DNA of 64,000 nucleotides. Origin: Branchiostoma floridae. Lineage: Eukaryota; Chordata; Leptocardii; Amphioxiformes; Branchiostomatidae. The notes beneath the pieces were generated by a model. That model was not told where the DNA came from and did not search any database. It worked only from the letters and a program-made list of their open reading frames with translations. The position numbers and the translations under genes are program-made. The stretch is from assembly GCF_000003815.2 (NCBI RefSeq), contig NC_049979.1:4229790-4293789 (forward strand). The letters run 5' to 3'. Shown here piece after piece: positions 9,106 through 18,011 of the stretch (position 1 is its first letter; each line of letters starts with the position of its first letter).

Positions 9106-12100
9106 CTAAAAACGTAGAACCAAAACTCCCGTCCGCACACTTGCCCATCTAACAGATTGGCACCACTCAGCCAAGAAACTTTCAGAACCAAGTCGCACAA
9201 ACTCCATCTTGAGTTTAAACCTAAGAGCCTCCTTGATTAGAGACACCAGCTCAATGTGAGATACGAAATTATTGTCAAAGAGAGCCTGACACCTGGACCA
9301 CCAAATCTTAGACCGAGCGACGGCCAAAATGTAGGTGCAGACATCTCTCTTACACTTCTTCAGGGTAGACGACATAACACCATAGAGAGCGACCGCGCGA
9401 GAAACACGAAAACTAGAGACCACCCATCGCCTAATGAATCCTTCGACCCAAGTCCAGGTCAGGAGCACCTCGCCACAAGACCAGATGGCATGGGTAACGG
9501 TCTCCGTAGCTCTACAGTTTCTCCTCGGACAAAGAGGGGAAGGAGTTCTGTGCCAAATCGAACAAGTCAAGTAGTTGGTTTTGAGAGCCCCATGTGCGAC
9601 CTTCCAGGAAAGCTCCTTTAGGTTATTCTCAAGGAGAGTGTTATGCACCGTTGAAAAAACAAGTGACCAATCAACACCCCGCTCTAAAAAACAAGCGGAA
9701 GGGGTATGAGAACGAGCTAAAATGGCAGCTTTGTACAAAGACTGCACGGTGCATATCCTGTCCCAAGTCTTCGAAGCAGAAGCATTAACAAATTCCAAGG
9801 TGAGCTTCCGCATCAAAGAATAGTGAGGTGGAGCCTCAGGAGAGTGGGGGGAACTGTTAGACCACGATGATGGTTCAAAACGACGGGCAAAAAAACCCAG
9901 CCAATATTTTGCCAACTGGACCCATGGAAGATCCGGCCGGTCAAGAATATTGGTAAACGGCCGACAATAAAAACAATTGGCCTTCACTCCAAAATCAATG
10001 AGATCCCATCCACCTTTGTCTAAAGGTAGCATAACTGTCTGTCTAGAGACCATTTCTGCACGAGAACTCCAGAAAAACTTAAAGACGGCTCTCGTAATGT
10101 CCTTGACGACTGACTCGGGAGGAGAAAATACAGGAGCAATATACCACAAAGTAGATAAAGCAAGGTTATTAACGACGACAACCTTGCCAGCGAAGGATAA
10201 AGAGAAGCTGTCCCACCTTCGCAGAACCGCTTCAAATTTAGCTTGCCTCTCCCTCCAGTTGACTAAAGGCATATTAACACTTCCAAAAGTACCTCCCAAT
10301 AAACGTATGGATACAGATGTCCATTTAAAATTCTTCGGACAATCGAGTCTTTTCCTCCAACTACCTAGCCAGAGACCCATACATTTGTCAAGATTTAAAA
10401 GAGACCCGGAACCTCTGTTATACATGTCAATAACAGCAAAGAGCCGGCGGATCGACTCATCGGTTGTAACAATAGCCGAGTTATCGTCCGCATACTGCGA
10501 GATCTTAACTTCACGGCCACCAGGCAACCTGAGGCCGTGAATCGCAGCGTCGGCCCTTACTGTAGCGGCAAATGGCTCCAAAGAAATTGCGTACAGCAGG
10601 GGTGACATAGGGCACCCCTGCCGAACACCTCTTGAGAGAGAAAAAGAAGATGATAGCGACCCATTGACGGAAACAGCACTGGTAATGTTGTGGTACAATA
10701 TAGCAACCCATTTGCGAAAAACCGGGCCAAAACCCATCTTCGCAAGAGTCAAGTGAAGAAAATCAATATTCACTCTATCAAAGGCCTTGGCCTGATCCAG
10801 AGAAATGATCGCACAGTCAAAGTTATTCATATTAACATATGTAACGATATCTCTCATCAAAATTAGGTTACATTGTATCGACCGGCCTGGTATACCGCAT
10901 GTCTGGTCAGGACTGATGACCGAGGCGGCAACCATCTTAAGCCTATTGTTAAGGACCTTTGCAAGAATCTTATAATCGCAATTTAACAAAGAGATGGGGC
11001 GACGGTTCTTTGGGTCCAGAGGGTCCCCTTTTTTTGGAAGGAGAGTAATAACACCAAAACTCTGGCTCTGAGAGAGCTCGCCAGAAGAAAAAACTTCCTC
11101 AAAAACTGAGAGGAGATCCCCGGCAATGACGTCCCAGAAAGCGACATAAAATTCCTTCGGGAGACCGTCACTGCCAGGGGACTTATTATTCTCCATACTG
11201 CGCAATGCAGCCCAAAGCTCATCCAATGAAAGAGGACCTTCTAATGAAGAGACTTCATCAGGATCCAAAGACCCTTCTAAATTGTTACAAAGGTTATTCG
11301 CCTCACACTTATCAATAGGCTCAGCACTAAAAAGGTCTTCATAAAATAGCTTAAAAACATCTAAAATCTCCTCGTCATCTTGGACAACACGTCCAGTAGA
11401 ATCTCTGACCGAAGAAATGCGTCGCTGCCTACTTCGGGAAGAGGCCTGGCTTACAAAATACGAGGTACATTTTTCCCCCTCGACAAATTGCTTGACTCTG
11501 GACCGAACAAAAGCACCGCGAGCCTCCTCAGCGGACAACTCGGACAAGGAAGACTTAGTACATTCATACCTACGCAAGATGTCCGCCGAGGAGGCCCCGT
11601 CGTTCATCTTGTTGGTGAGATCGACAAGATCATTATTCAAGGTAAACATGGACTCCCGTCTCTCCCTAGCCAGTTCACAAGAAATTCTGATCAGGAGAGA
11701 GCGAGTTCTAGCCTTTACATCGTCCCACCAGGCTCGCAAAGAAGGAAAACCTGGTTTCAAAGTCTTCCAATTGTTAAAAGCGAGTTTAAAATCATTTAAA
11801 ACTTTGTCTCTTTTTAAAATCGAGACATTACATTTCCACAAGCCAGGCTTCTTCTTCACATCCGGTAAAATTGACAAGGACACACAGTCATGGTCTGTAA
11901 AATATGCGGGTAAAAAACAGTAGTTTGAAACGACGAGGCATTTAGACGAATAAAATCGGTCCAGCCGACAGGCAATACCTTTGGTCGGCTGTCTCCAAGT
12001 GAAGACCTTTTTAGAAGGATTCTCATGTCTCCAAGAGTCATGCACATTAAAATCGGCGCAAATGTCTTTTAAAACGGTGGAACCGCCACTACCATGAGCC

Positions 12101-12600
12101 GGGTTCCCGCCCCTCTTATCAATATCAACATCTTCAACGCAGTTAAAATCACCGCACAAAATAAGGGGCTCAGCCCCCGACAGAAACTTATACAAATTTT
12201 TAAAAAATCCAGTACGCTCCGCAGGAATGTTAGGAGCATACATGTTACAAACTTTGAAATTACGCGCACCATCGGACAAGACGACACAGACAACACGCCC
12301 ACTGTCGTCACAAGACTTTTTAACCACATCAAAATTGAAAGATGGAGAGAGTAAAATACCCACACCTCTAGATTGGGAGGAGCCCAATGCCCAAAACGCT
12401 TGGCCTCCCCATTCCTTCTCCCAGAGCACCGCTTCAGATGTTGACGAAACATGGCACTCTTGGAGGCAAACAACGTCAAATTTATGTTGACGGCAAAAGC
12501 CGAAAACCTGCCTCCTCTTCTGCGGACTACGGAGCCCACAGACATTGAGTGTAGCAATAAGAACCATGAGGCTACATAGAGAAGGAATGTCAAACAACAT
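9106..12600 (-). CDS. Non-LTR retrotransposon ORF2: endonuclease-reverse transcriptase (Tx1/L1 group)
   Basis: An intact frame of 1164 residues. The N-terminal AP-type endonuclease shows N19 (TLNVCGLR), E48 (CLQECH), D151/N153 (CGDFNC), R212/D214 (CRLDRFY) and D236/H237 (FTDHD), the expected catalytic set. The reverse transcriptase has LLPKKGDPLDPKNRRPISLL (520-539), the first catalytic aspartate in ISLDQAKAFDRV (D602), SRGVRQGCPMSPLLY (656-670) and the YADD box (703-706). A late cysteine/histidine cluster (CPRRNCRATETVTHAIWSC, about 1040) fits the zinc-binding tail of this group. The wording 'LLNCDYKILAKVLNNRLK' and 'PGRSIQCNL' favours the Tx1 branch of the L1 superfamily. Start: the ATG 14 nt after the ORF1 stop; a second in-frame ATG at residue 12 is also possible. 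No disabling mutation was seen, so the copy may be recent. It is absent from copy B. Confidence 0.92.
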   Translation of the reverse strand: MLFDIPSLCSLMVLIATLNVCGLRSPQKRRQVFGFCRQHKFDVVCLQECHVSSTSEAVLWEKEWGGQAFWALGSSQSRGVGILLSPSFNFDVVKKSCDDSGRVVCVVLSDGARNFKVCNMYAPNIPAERTGFFKNLYKFLSGAEPLILCGDFNCVEDVDIDKRGGNPAHGSGGSTVLKDICADFNVHDSWRHENPSKKVFTWRQPTKGIACRLDRFYSSKCLVVSNYCFLPAYFTDHDCVSLSILPDVKKKPGLWKCNVSILKRDKVLNDFKLAFNNWKTLKPGFPSLRAWWDDVKARTRSLLIRISCELARERRESMFTLNNDLVDLTNKMNDGASSADILRRYECTKSSLSELSAEEARGAFVRSRVKQFVEGEKCTSYFVSQASSRSRQRRISSVRDSTGRVVQDDEEILDVFKLFYEDLFSAEPIDKCEANNLCNNLEGSLDPDEVSSLEGPLSLDELWAALRSMENNKSPGSDGLPKEFYVAFWDVIAGDLLSVFEEVFSSGELSQSQSFGVITLLPKKGDPLDPKNRRPISLLNCDYKILAKVLNNRLKMVAASVISPDQTCGIPGRSIQCNLILMRDIVTYVNMNNFDCAIISLDQAKAFDRVNIDFLHLTLAKMGFGPVFRKWVAILYHNITSAVSVNGSLSSSFSLSRGVRQGCPMSPLLYAISLEPFAATVRADAAIHGLRLPGGREVKISQYADDNSAIVTTDESIRRLFAVIDMYNRGSGSLLNLDKCMGLWLGSWRKRLDCPKNFKWTSVSIRLLGGTFGSVNMPLVNWRERQAKFEAVLRRWDSFSLSFAGKVVVVNNLALSTLWYIAPVFSPPESVVKDITRAVFKFFWSSRAEMVSRQTVMLPLDKGGWDLIDFGVKANCFYCRPFTNILDRPDLPWVQLAKYWLGFFARRFEPSSWSNSSPHSPEAPPHYSLMRKLTLEFVNASASKTWDRICTVQSLYKAAILARSHTPSACFLERGVDWSLVFSTVHNTLLENNLKELSWKVAHGALKTNYLTCSIWHRTPSPLCPRRNCRATETVTHAIWSCGEVLLTWTWVEGFIRRWVVSSFRVSRAVALYGVMSSTLKKCKRDVCTYILAVARSKIWWSRCQALFDNNFVSHIELVSLIKEALRFKLKMEFVRLGSESFLAEWCQSVRWASVRTGVLVLRF

Positions 12601-12614
12601 CGGAATGTGAGGAA

Positions 12615-14504
12615 TTAGTGGTACAGATCATCAATTCCTTCCACACCAATTCGGTTAACAAATTGGGGGTGGACATTGTAGAGGTGCTTGAGACATAACA
12701 TGGTGGTTTTAAAAAACCTCGAACAATTACCAACCTTACAAGGCACAATGTCCCCGGAGATGCCATGCGCCTTTGCGAGGTGAGATTTCAAAGACCTAAA
12801 ACTATGCAAGAGTTCGTCACAACCATGAGAAATAAACTGGTTGCACACAAAGACAGCCTTATTCTTGTACAAATCAGAGGAGATGACAATGGCTCTCGCC
12901 TTTGCTACCAAATCGGGACTTGGAGCCTGAGAGGCATCCGAAGTATCCTCATCAATGATGAGGCTTCTGGAGCCAACAGTAGAGTCAGACTCGTTACCGT
13001 CCACAGAACGAAGACTCTCCGAGGGAAACTCCTCGATAACAAGACTGGAGTCGGAATCCGGCTCCTTACGAATCTTTTTTCCTTTCGACAAAGTCTTTGC
13101 AGAGGCAGATCCCTCACTGGAATCACCCCTACCCCTTTTCCTGGAATCTTTGTCAGCAATATCAGAGTTGCCATCATGGCAGCTCTGACAAAGAAAGAGG
13201 CGATTATCGCTTTGACAAACTGGGCCCTCACAGAAAGCAAGGAGAGCAGATTCTGGAGTTATGTCTGCCTTGCACTGATGACAAGACACCACCTCCAGAG
13301 TGATTGTGTAATCCAACTCACAACCCTGACACATGTAGCGACGAGTAACAGGTCGGATAGGACTGGCCGCCTTACGCCTCCTTCTCTGGGACCGGGCACG
13401 AGGGGCCGGTACCGGAGCAGCAGATGTTGAGGGTACCTGCTCGCTAGAAGAGGAAGAAAGGCCAGGCTTGGCCAGAGAAGGAGCGGCCTCCGACAGCAAG
13501 TCCTCAGACGGCTCAACCACCGCGACCGGAGAAAACTTGGTCAGAGAAGGAGCGGCCTCCGACAGCACGTCCTCAGACGGCTCAACCACCGCGACCGGAG
13601 GAGAAACCTCCGACTCCGCGACCGGAGAAGAAACATCCGACTTCACAGCCGAAGAAGTACCCGGGTCCACACTGCCAGGGTGACCTGGAGGCGAAGCAGG
13701 ATCAGATACACCAGACTCTGCGTCAGAAACATGGGCCAGTTCCGACCGATCAGACTTATTTACAGCCTGAGGAACCCCTCCATCATGGTGTTCACGGACC
13801 TGACTCACACCTGCCGGGAGCTCTTGGCTCTTAGCCCAACTGGCTCCCATCTTAATCCTGTTTGCGAAGGACAGGGGACAACGGCGGGCCGTATGTCCCT
13901 CTGCCCTGCAACTGAGGCACACAACATCGTTGGTACAATCCATGGCCAAATGCCCAATGGATTGGCATTTGTTGCAAAATGTTACTGCACAATTTGCCGA
14001 CTCATGGCCTTCCTGGTTGCATCTCAAGCAGGTACGGGGCTGCCCCACATACCTGAAGAAAACCATCCTCCCGTCAAACTTTTTCCATGCTGATGGAATA
14101 TTGCATCCCGGCTTTAAAACTACTTTGTATTGCCGGTTCCCATTTTTGATGGTTGGTCTGTCCCGGTATGTTACCATACGGGACGTGATGACGGCACAGT
14201 ATTGATTTAACCAGTTCCTGACATAGTTGTCATCGAGCTCATACGGAATTCTTGTGGCCGTGACAATTATCTCCGCCGCCGCGTAAGATGACACATCCAC
14301 GGCGTCTAAACCAGACAGTTTCCCCGCATACAATGTACGCTCGTGTACCGAGGAAAATGACACGTCGAATGAGTTTGGTCCCAGAGACTGAACAGCCTGA
14401 ATGCTGCTCATGGGAGCCGAAACCTCGCTCAGCAAAGTAAACACTTGTTCATACGTTAACCGATCACGGTACACGGCAACTTTTATTGAAAGAGGACGCT
14501 TCAT
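12615..14504 (-). CDS. Non-LTR retrotransposon ORF1: zinc-knuckle RNA-binding protein
   Basis: 629 residues, immediately upstream of ORF2 and in a different frame. Residues 1-150 look like a folded RNA-recognition-type region. Three consecutive CCHC knuckles follow: C159-C162-H167-C172, C177-C180-H185-C190 and C196-C199-H204-C209. The middle (about 255-390) is low complexity, rich in Ser/Pro/Glu, with an internal duplication of about 30 residues (VAVVEPSEDxLSEAAPSL twice), visible in DNA at about 13,490-13,590. The C-terminal part has two more cysteine-rich stretches (CQGCELDY...CHQCKAD and FVCNQFISHGC...KSHLAKAH), possibly C2H2-like. Family knowledge: ORF1 proteins coat the element RNA and go with it to the nucleus. 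The frame is intact, in line with ORF2. Confidence 0.88.
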   Translation of the reverse strand: MKRPLSIKVAVYRDRLTYEQVFTLLSEVSAPMSSIQAVQSLGPNSFDVSFSSVHERTLYAGKLSGLDAVDVSSYAAAEIIVTATRIPYELDDNYVRNWLNQYCAVITSRMVTYRDRPTIKNGNRQYKVVLKPGCNIPSAWKKFDGRMVFFRYVGQPRTCLRCNQEGHESANCAVTFCNKCQSIGHLAMDCTNDVVCLSCRAEGHTARRCPLSFANRIKMGASWAKSQELPAGVSQVREHHDGGVPQAVNKSDRSELAHVSDAESGVSDPASPPGHPGSVDPGTSSAVKSDVSSPVAESEVSPPVAVVEPSEDVLSEAAPSLTKFSPVAVVEPSEDLLSEAAPSLAKPGLSSSSSEQVPSTSAAPVPAPRARSQRRRRKAASPIRPVTRRYMCQGCELDYTITLEVVSCHQCKADITPESALLAFCEGPVCQSDNRLFLCQSCHDGNSDIADKDSRKRGRGDSSEGSASAKTLSKGKKIRKEPDSDSSLVIEEFPSESLRSVDGNESDSTVGSRSLIIDEDTSDASQAPSPDLVAKARAIVISSDLYKNKAVFVCNQFISHGCDELLHSFRSLKSHLAKAHGISGDIVPCKVGNCSRFFKTTMLCLKHLYNVHPQFVNRIGVEGIDDLYH

Positions 14505-15210
14505 AATGCAGCTTTAACTAGAACCAAATAAAACTAAAAAGGAACCAGAATATGAGCAGACAGAGCTGCCAGAGACCCTGAAAAACGCTACCTGTAAATC
14601 AGACAGCCTCCACGGACTCCACGGGCAGCAAGGGTTGAAAACGTAACGTAACTGAAGGCGTGTAACCAAACTGACACGCTTAAAGAACAACCAAGTACGA
14701 ACCAATAAACTAGGCAGCCTCTCCGGGCGCTACTGGTTCTCAAACTAAATTGCTAAATTTGCCAAGGAGCAAGCCCAAGTGGAAATTTCCACTCAGACAA
14801 AATGGACACCACTGTCTGTCTCAACCCTTGAAATGCAAAACAGAGCAGCGTCCTACAATGGATGACCTCTGCCCCCTCTCAGCCCAGTCTATATAATGGG
14901 CGGGGGACAGCAGAAACTACAATGCTGCAACTAGATGTTGCAGATGCGAAACAGGGCGAACGCCCCACAATGGATGGACCACCTCTGCCCCTCTCAGCCC
15001 AGTCAACGCAATGGGCGGGGGGCAGAAGTAAACCACAATGCTGCAACTAGATTCTGCAGTTTTAGATCAACTCATTAAAGCCCAGAGTTCAACCGACTTG
15101 CAAACCATTAGATCAACTCAATAAGCCCAGAGTTCAACCGACTTGCAAACCAATAGATCAACTCATCAAAGCCCAGAGTTCGACCGACTTTCGAACCACA
15201 AACTTACGGG
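14505..15210 (-). promoter_or_regulatory. 5' UTR/promoter monomers of the Tx1-like element
   Basis: Upstream of ORF1 (to the right) are two tandem arrays: a unit of about 115 bp repeated twice (about 14,835-15,060, each with 'ctcagcccagtc', 'atgggcggggg' and 'acaatgctgcaactaga') and a unit of about 48 bp repeated three times (15,062-15,205, 'agatcaactca...aagcccagagttc.accgact'). A TATATAA string and GGGCGG boxes sit in the first array (14,890-14,905). Repeated monomers in the 5' UTR are known as internal promoters of some L1-type elements; a promoter role here is inference. Confidence 0.65.
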
Positions 15211-15632
15211 CAAAAACACATTGTCACAATAACGTGATCAACGTGCCATCTCTGCCGAGTTTTATGGCTTAGTTAGACAATGGTACATTCCAGGCGAGTA
15301 TTAAAACGCTCTTCTAGACGCATGTTACTGTATGTGGTCCAGCGTAATAAATCTACGCTTTAACTCACCATGTTTATATAAAGATATATCACAAATTGCA
15401 TCAGAAGGAACTTATTTTGTAATGAAAAATAATGCATATTCATTGTGGGTCAAAAAGTTTTACAAAACCTGTTTAATGTGCCAATAATTCATGTGACATA
15501 AATTATGATAATGAGGTAAATTTCCAATATCCCCTTTTGCTGCATTTCCTACTGAAGAAGCTAGGTGTCGCTCTCAGCAGTTCAGTCATAAAATACGCGG
15601 CAATGCACAGCTTTTCTTAAAAGATTTCTTGT
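15211..15632. other. Copy A-specific non-coding tail of the Tx1-containing insertion
   Basis: No gene recognised. It ends with 'cttttcttaaaagatttcttgttt' just before sequence shared with copy B resumes. A related string ends the Helitron-containing insertion at about 21,368-21,391. Confidence 0.4.
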
Positions 15633-15635
15633 TTT

Positions 15636-15990
15636 GAGGTGGCGGTATAATGACACCCGGTGGAATTATGATAGTCGATGTTACATACATATCAATTGAT
15701 ACAATTATTAAAATACAATCATTGAATACAATCTAAAATTACAAATACATCATATAAATCTAGCCTCAGTTTTCTAGGTATCAATCAGTCAGTCCAGTTT
15801 GCCAGCCTCCGTTTAAACACACTGAGACTGCCAGCTTGCTTTATGGCCTGGGGCAGTTCGTTCCAGAGGCGGGAAGCGTGCGGAAGGAAGCTTGGTTGAT
15901 AAGTTTGGGTCCTGCAGCGTGGTATGTGGAGATGGGTGGAGTTGCGAAGCCGTAGGCGTGTGGTTCTGTGCTCACCTATTGTGTCACAAA
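15636..15990 (-). pseudogene. 3' end of a CR1/L2-like LINE (C-terminal RT fragment)
   Basis: On the minus strand the frame from about 15,975 to the TGA at 15,785-15,787 reads an Arg-rich stretch, then SRLWNELPQAIKQAGSLSVF and KRRLANWTD. The 'LWN.LP..i......l..FK..L' pattern is the typical C-terminus of CR1/L2-type reverse-transcriptase polyproteins. The 3' UTR runs to 'cattataccgccacctc' at 15,636. Everything upstream of this tail is missing, the usual 5' truncation. The same fragment is in copy B at 38,097-38,455. Confidence 0.7.
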
Positions 15991-16176
15991 ATTTACTTAT
16001 CTTTACACAAGAAAAACATTTCCACTACAAAGCGAGGCCTTGTGTCATTCAACGATATAAACAACTTCATCTTTATTAACAATTTTACATCTTACATACA
16101 TCGCATCCCATCATGATGTATTCCTCAACTGACCACCACTCAGAAAATCCTTTTAGAAGGCGAAAATGACAGCTTT

Positions 16177-16200
16177 TTGCCGGGGCGCCGCAGGCGCCCG
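16177..16200. repeat. GC-rich hairpin at the start of the Helitron-containing insertion
   Basis: An inverted repeat GCCGGGGCGCC / GGCGCCCGGC with one bulged base. It begins exactly where copy A departs from copy B (38,638). Confidence 0.55.
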
Positions 16201-16252
16201 GCTTTGTCCCCGGTTTAATGGTTCGTCCTTGGATGGGTCTGCTATGGTCGCA

Positions 16253-16369
16253 AAATGTACCGTGCGTTTTTACGACAATTCTCAGCCCTTCTCAGCCCTT
16301 CAAATAAACGCAATGTACCGTGCGTTTTTACGACAATTCTCAGCCCTTCTTAGCCCTTCAAATAAACGT
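16253..16369 (+). repeat. Tandem duplication of a 58-60 bp unit
   Basis: Two adjacent copies of a unit starting 'atgtaccgtgcgtttttacg' and ending 'cttcaaataaacg' (about 16,255-16,312 and 16,313-16,369). Confidence 0.8.
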
Positions 16370-16539
16370 TGTAAGAATACTGTTTATCCATGACCTCTAC
16401 TCGTACAGAAAACATTGCAGCGCTCATTAGCAAAGTCTAGGAAAGGAAAATGTTTCTTGATTTGCAGTAAAACACTGGTCATGTAACATTTGAGGAGTTG
16501 TCGTTAAATCGCACGGTTCATTTTGCGATAGCGTTGACG

Positions 16540-16765
16540 GGTCCGGGTATTTAGCGGAATAACCCGGAATAACCCGGAATAACCCGGAATAACCTTAATA
16601 AAGGATGAAAGCTACCGAAATACAGTGTGCTTTGATAAGTTAAGATCGCAGAATGCAATATTTTGGCATAAAATAATGTATATATGGCCATGGGAACAAG
16701 AAATATTACGGTTATTCCGGGTTATTCCGGGTCATTTCGGGTTATTCCGGTAAATACCCTCACGG
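16540..16765. mobile_element. About 225-bp MITE whose inverted ends are arrays of CGGAATAACCC
   Basis: The left end (16,545-16,594) has four tandem copies of CGGAATAACCC; the right end (16,709-16,755) has the complementary array with two substitutions. Both ends also share 'gggtattta'. The direct repeat gcgttgacgg occurs on each side (16,531-16,540 and 16,766-16,775), a likely 9-10 bp target duplication of the length made by Mutator-type transposases. No coding capacity. Confidence 0.75.
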
Positions 16766-16895
16766 GCGTTGACGGTGCGGAGGAGGTGAGATTTTTATCG
16801 TACAGAAATTGGTACAGTTTGTAAAGTTATCTTTCTGGAATTCGGATGTATTAAAATATAACATTACATTCTAAGGCGTAGTGTCATGTGAGTAA

Positions 16896-17154
16896 AATGA
16901 GCACGACATTTGACGAAAGATTTTGTGGAGGGTATACAGTCAAGTTTATTGTGCAACGATTGGAACAGTTTACGTGCGGGTGGGAGGGGGGCGTGCGTCT
17001 ATATATGCAGCTGCAGGAGGTCCTGCAGGACATTTTCGATCGTAAGAGTAACGTACAATTTGAAAAGATAGTGATCATGAATTCGGACACATTGAAACAT
17101 ATTTCCAAGGAACGGTATATAGTTTTTTTAGTAAAACCAGTGTGTGGGGATTGA
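16896..17154 (+). CDS. Small ORF of unknown function (85 residues from ATG)
   Basis: Starts MSTTFDERFCGGYTVKF and ends VFLVKPVCGD. It has no signal peptide, transmembrane span or known motif that I recognise. The DNA for its second half (17,025-17,110) has a diverged repeat at 17,205-17,300 with stops, so the locus underwent local duplication and one copy decayed. It lies about 860 bp upstream of the Helitron gene inside the same insertion and could be cargo or chance. A gene is not established. Confidence 0.25.
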
Positions 17155-17664
17155 CGAGAATTTAGATAGTTTAATGGTGCACTGTGCTTGAGCCGATGCG
17201 AGGCATTATGCAGGGCATTTTTGATTGTAAAAATATCGTACAAGTTGAAAAGATGGATCGGATTCTAATACATTAAAACATACATTTCCAAAGAATAGTA
17301 GAAAACAACGGATTGTAGCTAACTGTTAAACAATCAGCAAAGCAGTTGGCAAGATGTCACACCTGAACTTTTGTAGATTTTTGCTTTTTGTTGGTACTAG
17401 TAAGATGTTATGTGATCAAGACAATATTTTCTTTCTGTTTCAGTGACGCCTTAGACTGTTCTCTGCTATATATACAAGTGACACAGTAATATACAGAAAC
17501 TTACAGCTAGCAAAAGTCTGTACTCAATAAGATTTTACACAGTACACATTTATACTTCTTCTGCTGAAATCTACGCATTACATTTTGCATCCAACCAAAG
17601 AGGTTTGAAAGAGAGTCCTTGATCCAACCAAATTAGACCTTGAGACCTATTAACAGATCATTGA

Positions 17665-17976
17665 TCACTGTGCATTTTGCACATACCAGACTCAATCGTG
17701 CCACTGAGCACTGCATTTTGCACACACCAGACCAATTGTGCCACTGAGCACTGTGCATTTTGCACACACCAGACCTATCGTGCCATTGAGCACTGTGCAT
17801 TTTGCACACACCAGACCTATCGTGCCATTGAGCACTGTGCATTTTGCACACACCAGACCAATCGTGCCATTGAGCACTGTGCATTTTGCACACACCAGAC
17901 CAATCGTGCCATTGAGCACTGTGCATTTTGCACACACCAGACTCAATCGTGCCACTGAGCACTGTGCATTGTGCAA
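17665..17976 (+). repeat. 42-bp tandem repeat, about 7.5 units, just upstream of the Helitron gene
   Basis: 'gcattttgcac' recurs at 17,672, 17,713, 17,755, 17,797, 17,839, 17,881 and 17,923, with a variant at 17,965. Each unit contains the palindrome TGTGCATTTTGCACA and the string ACCAGACCAATCGTGCC. Because 42 is a multiple of 3, four or more frames stay open across it on both strands and spell 14-residue repeats; these are artefacts. The array ends 36 bp before the Helitron ATG. Confidence 0.93.
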
Positions 17977-18011
17977 ATAAAGTCAAGCAAAGAACACATA
18001 TATTGTGAACA

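Noticed and set aside
9256-9621. Plus-strand frames opposite ORF2 and ORF1 of the Tx1-like element
   Set aside because: Shadows of the intact minus-strand genes with no own motifs.
17665-17976. CRISPR-like array
   Set aside because: The 42-bp repeats are contiguous with no unique spacers; it is a plain tandem repeat in a eukaryotic context.
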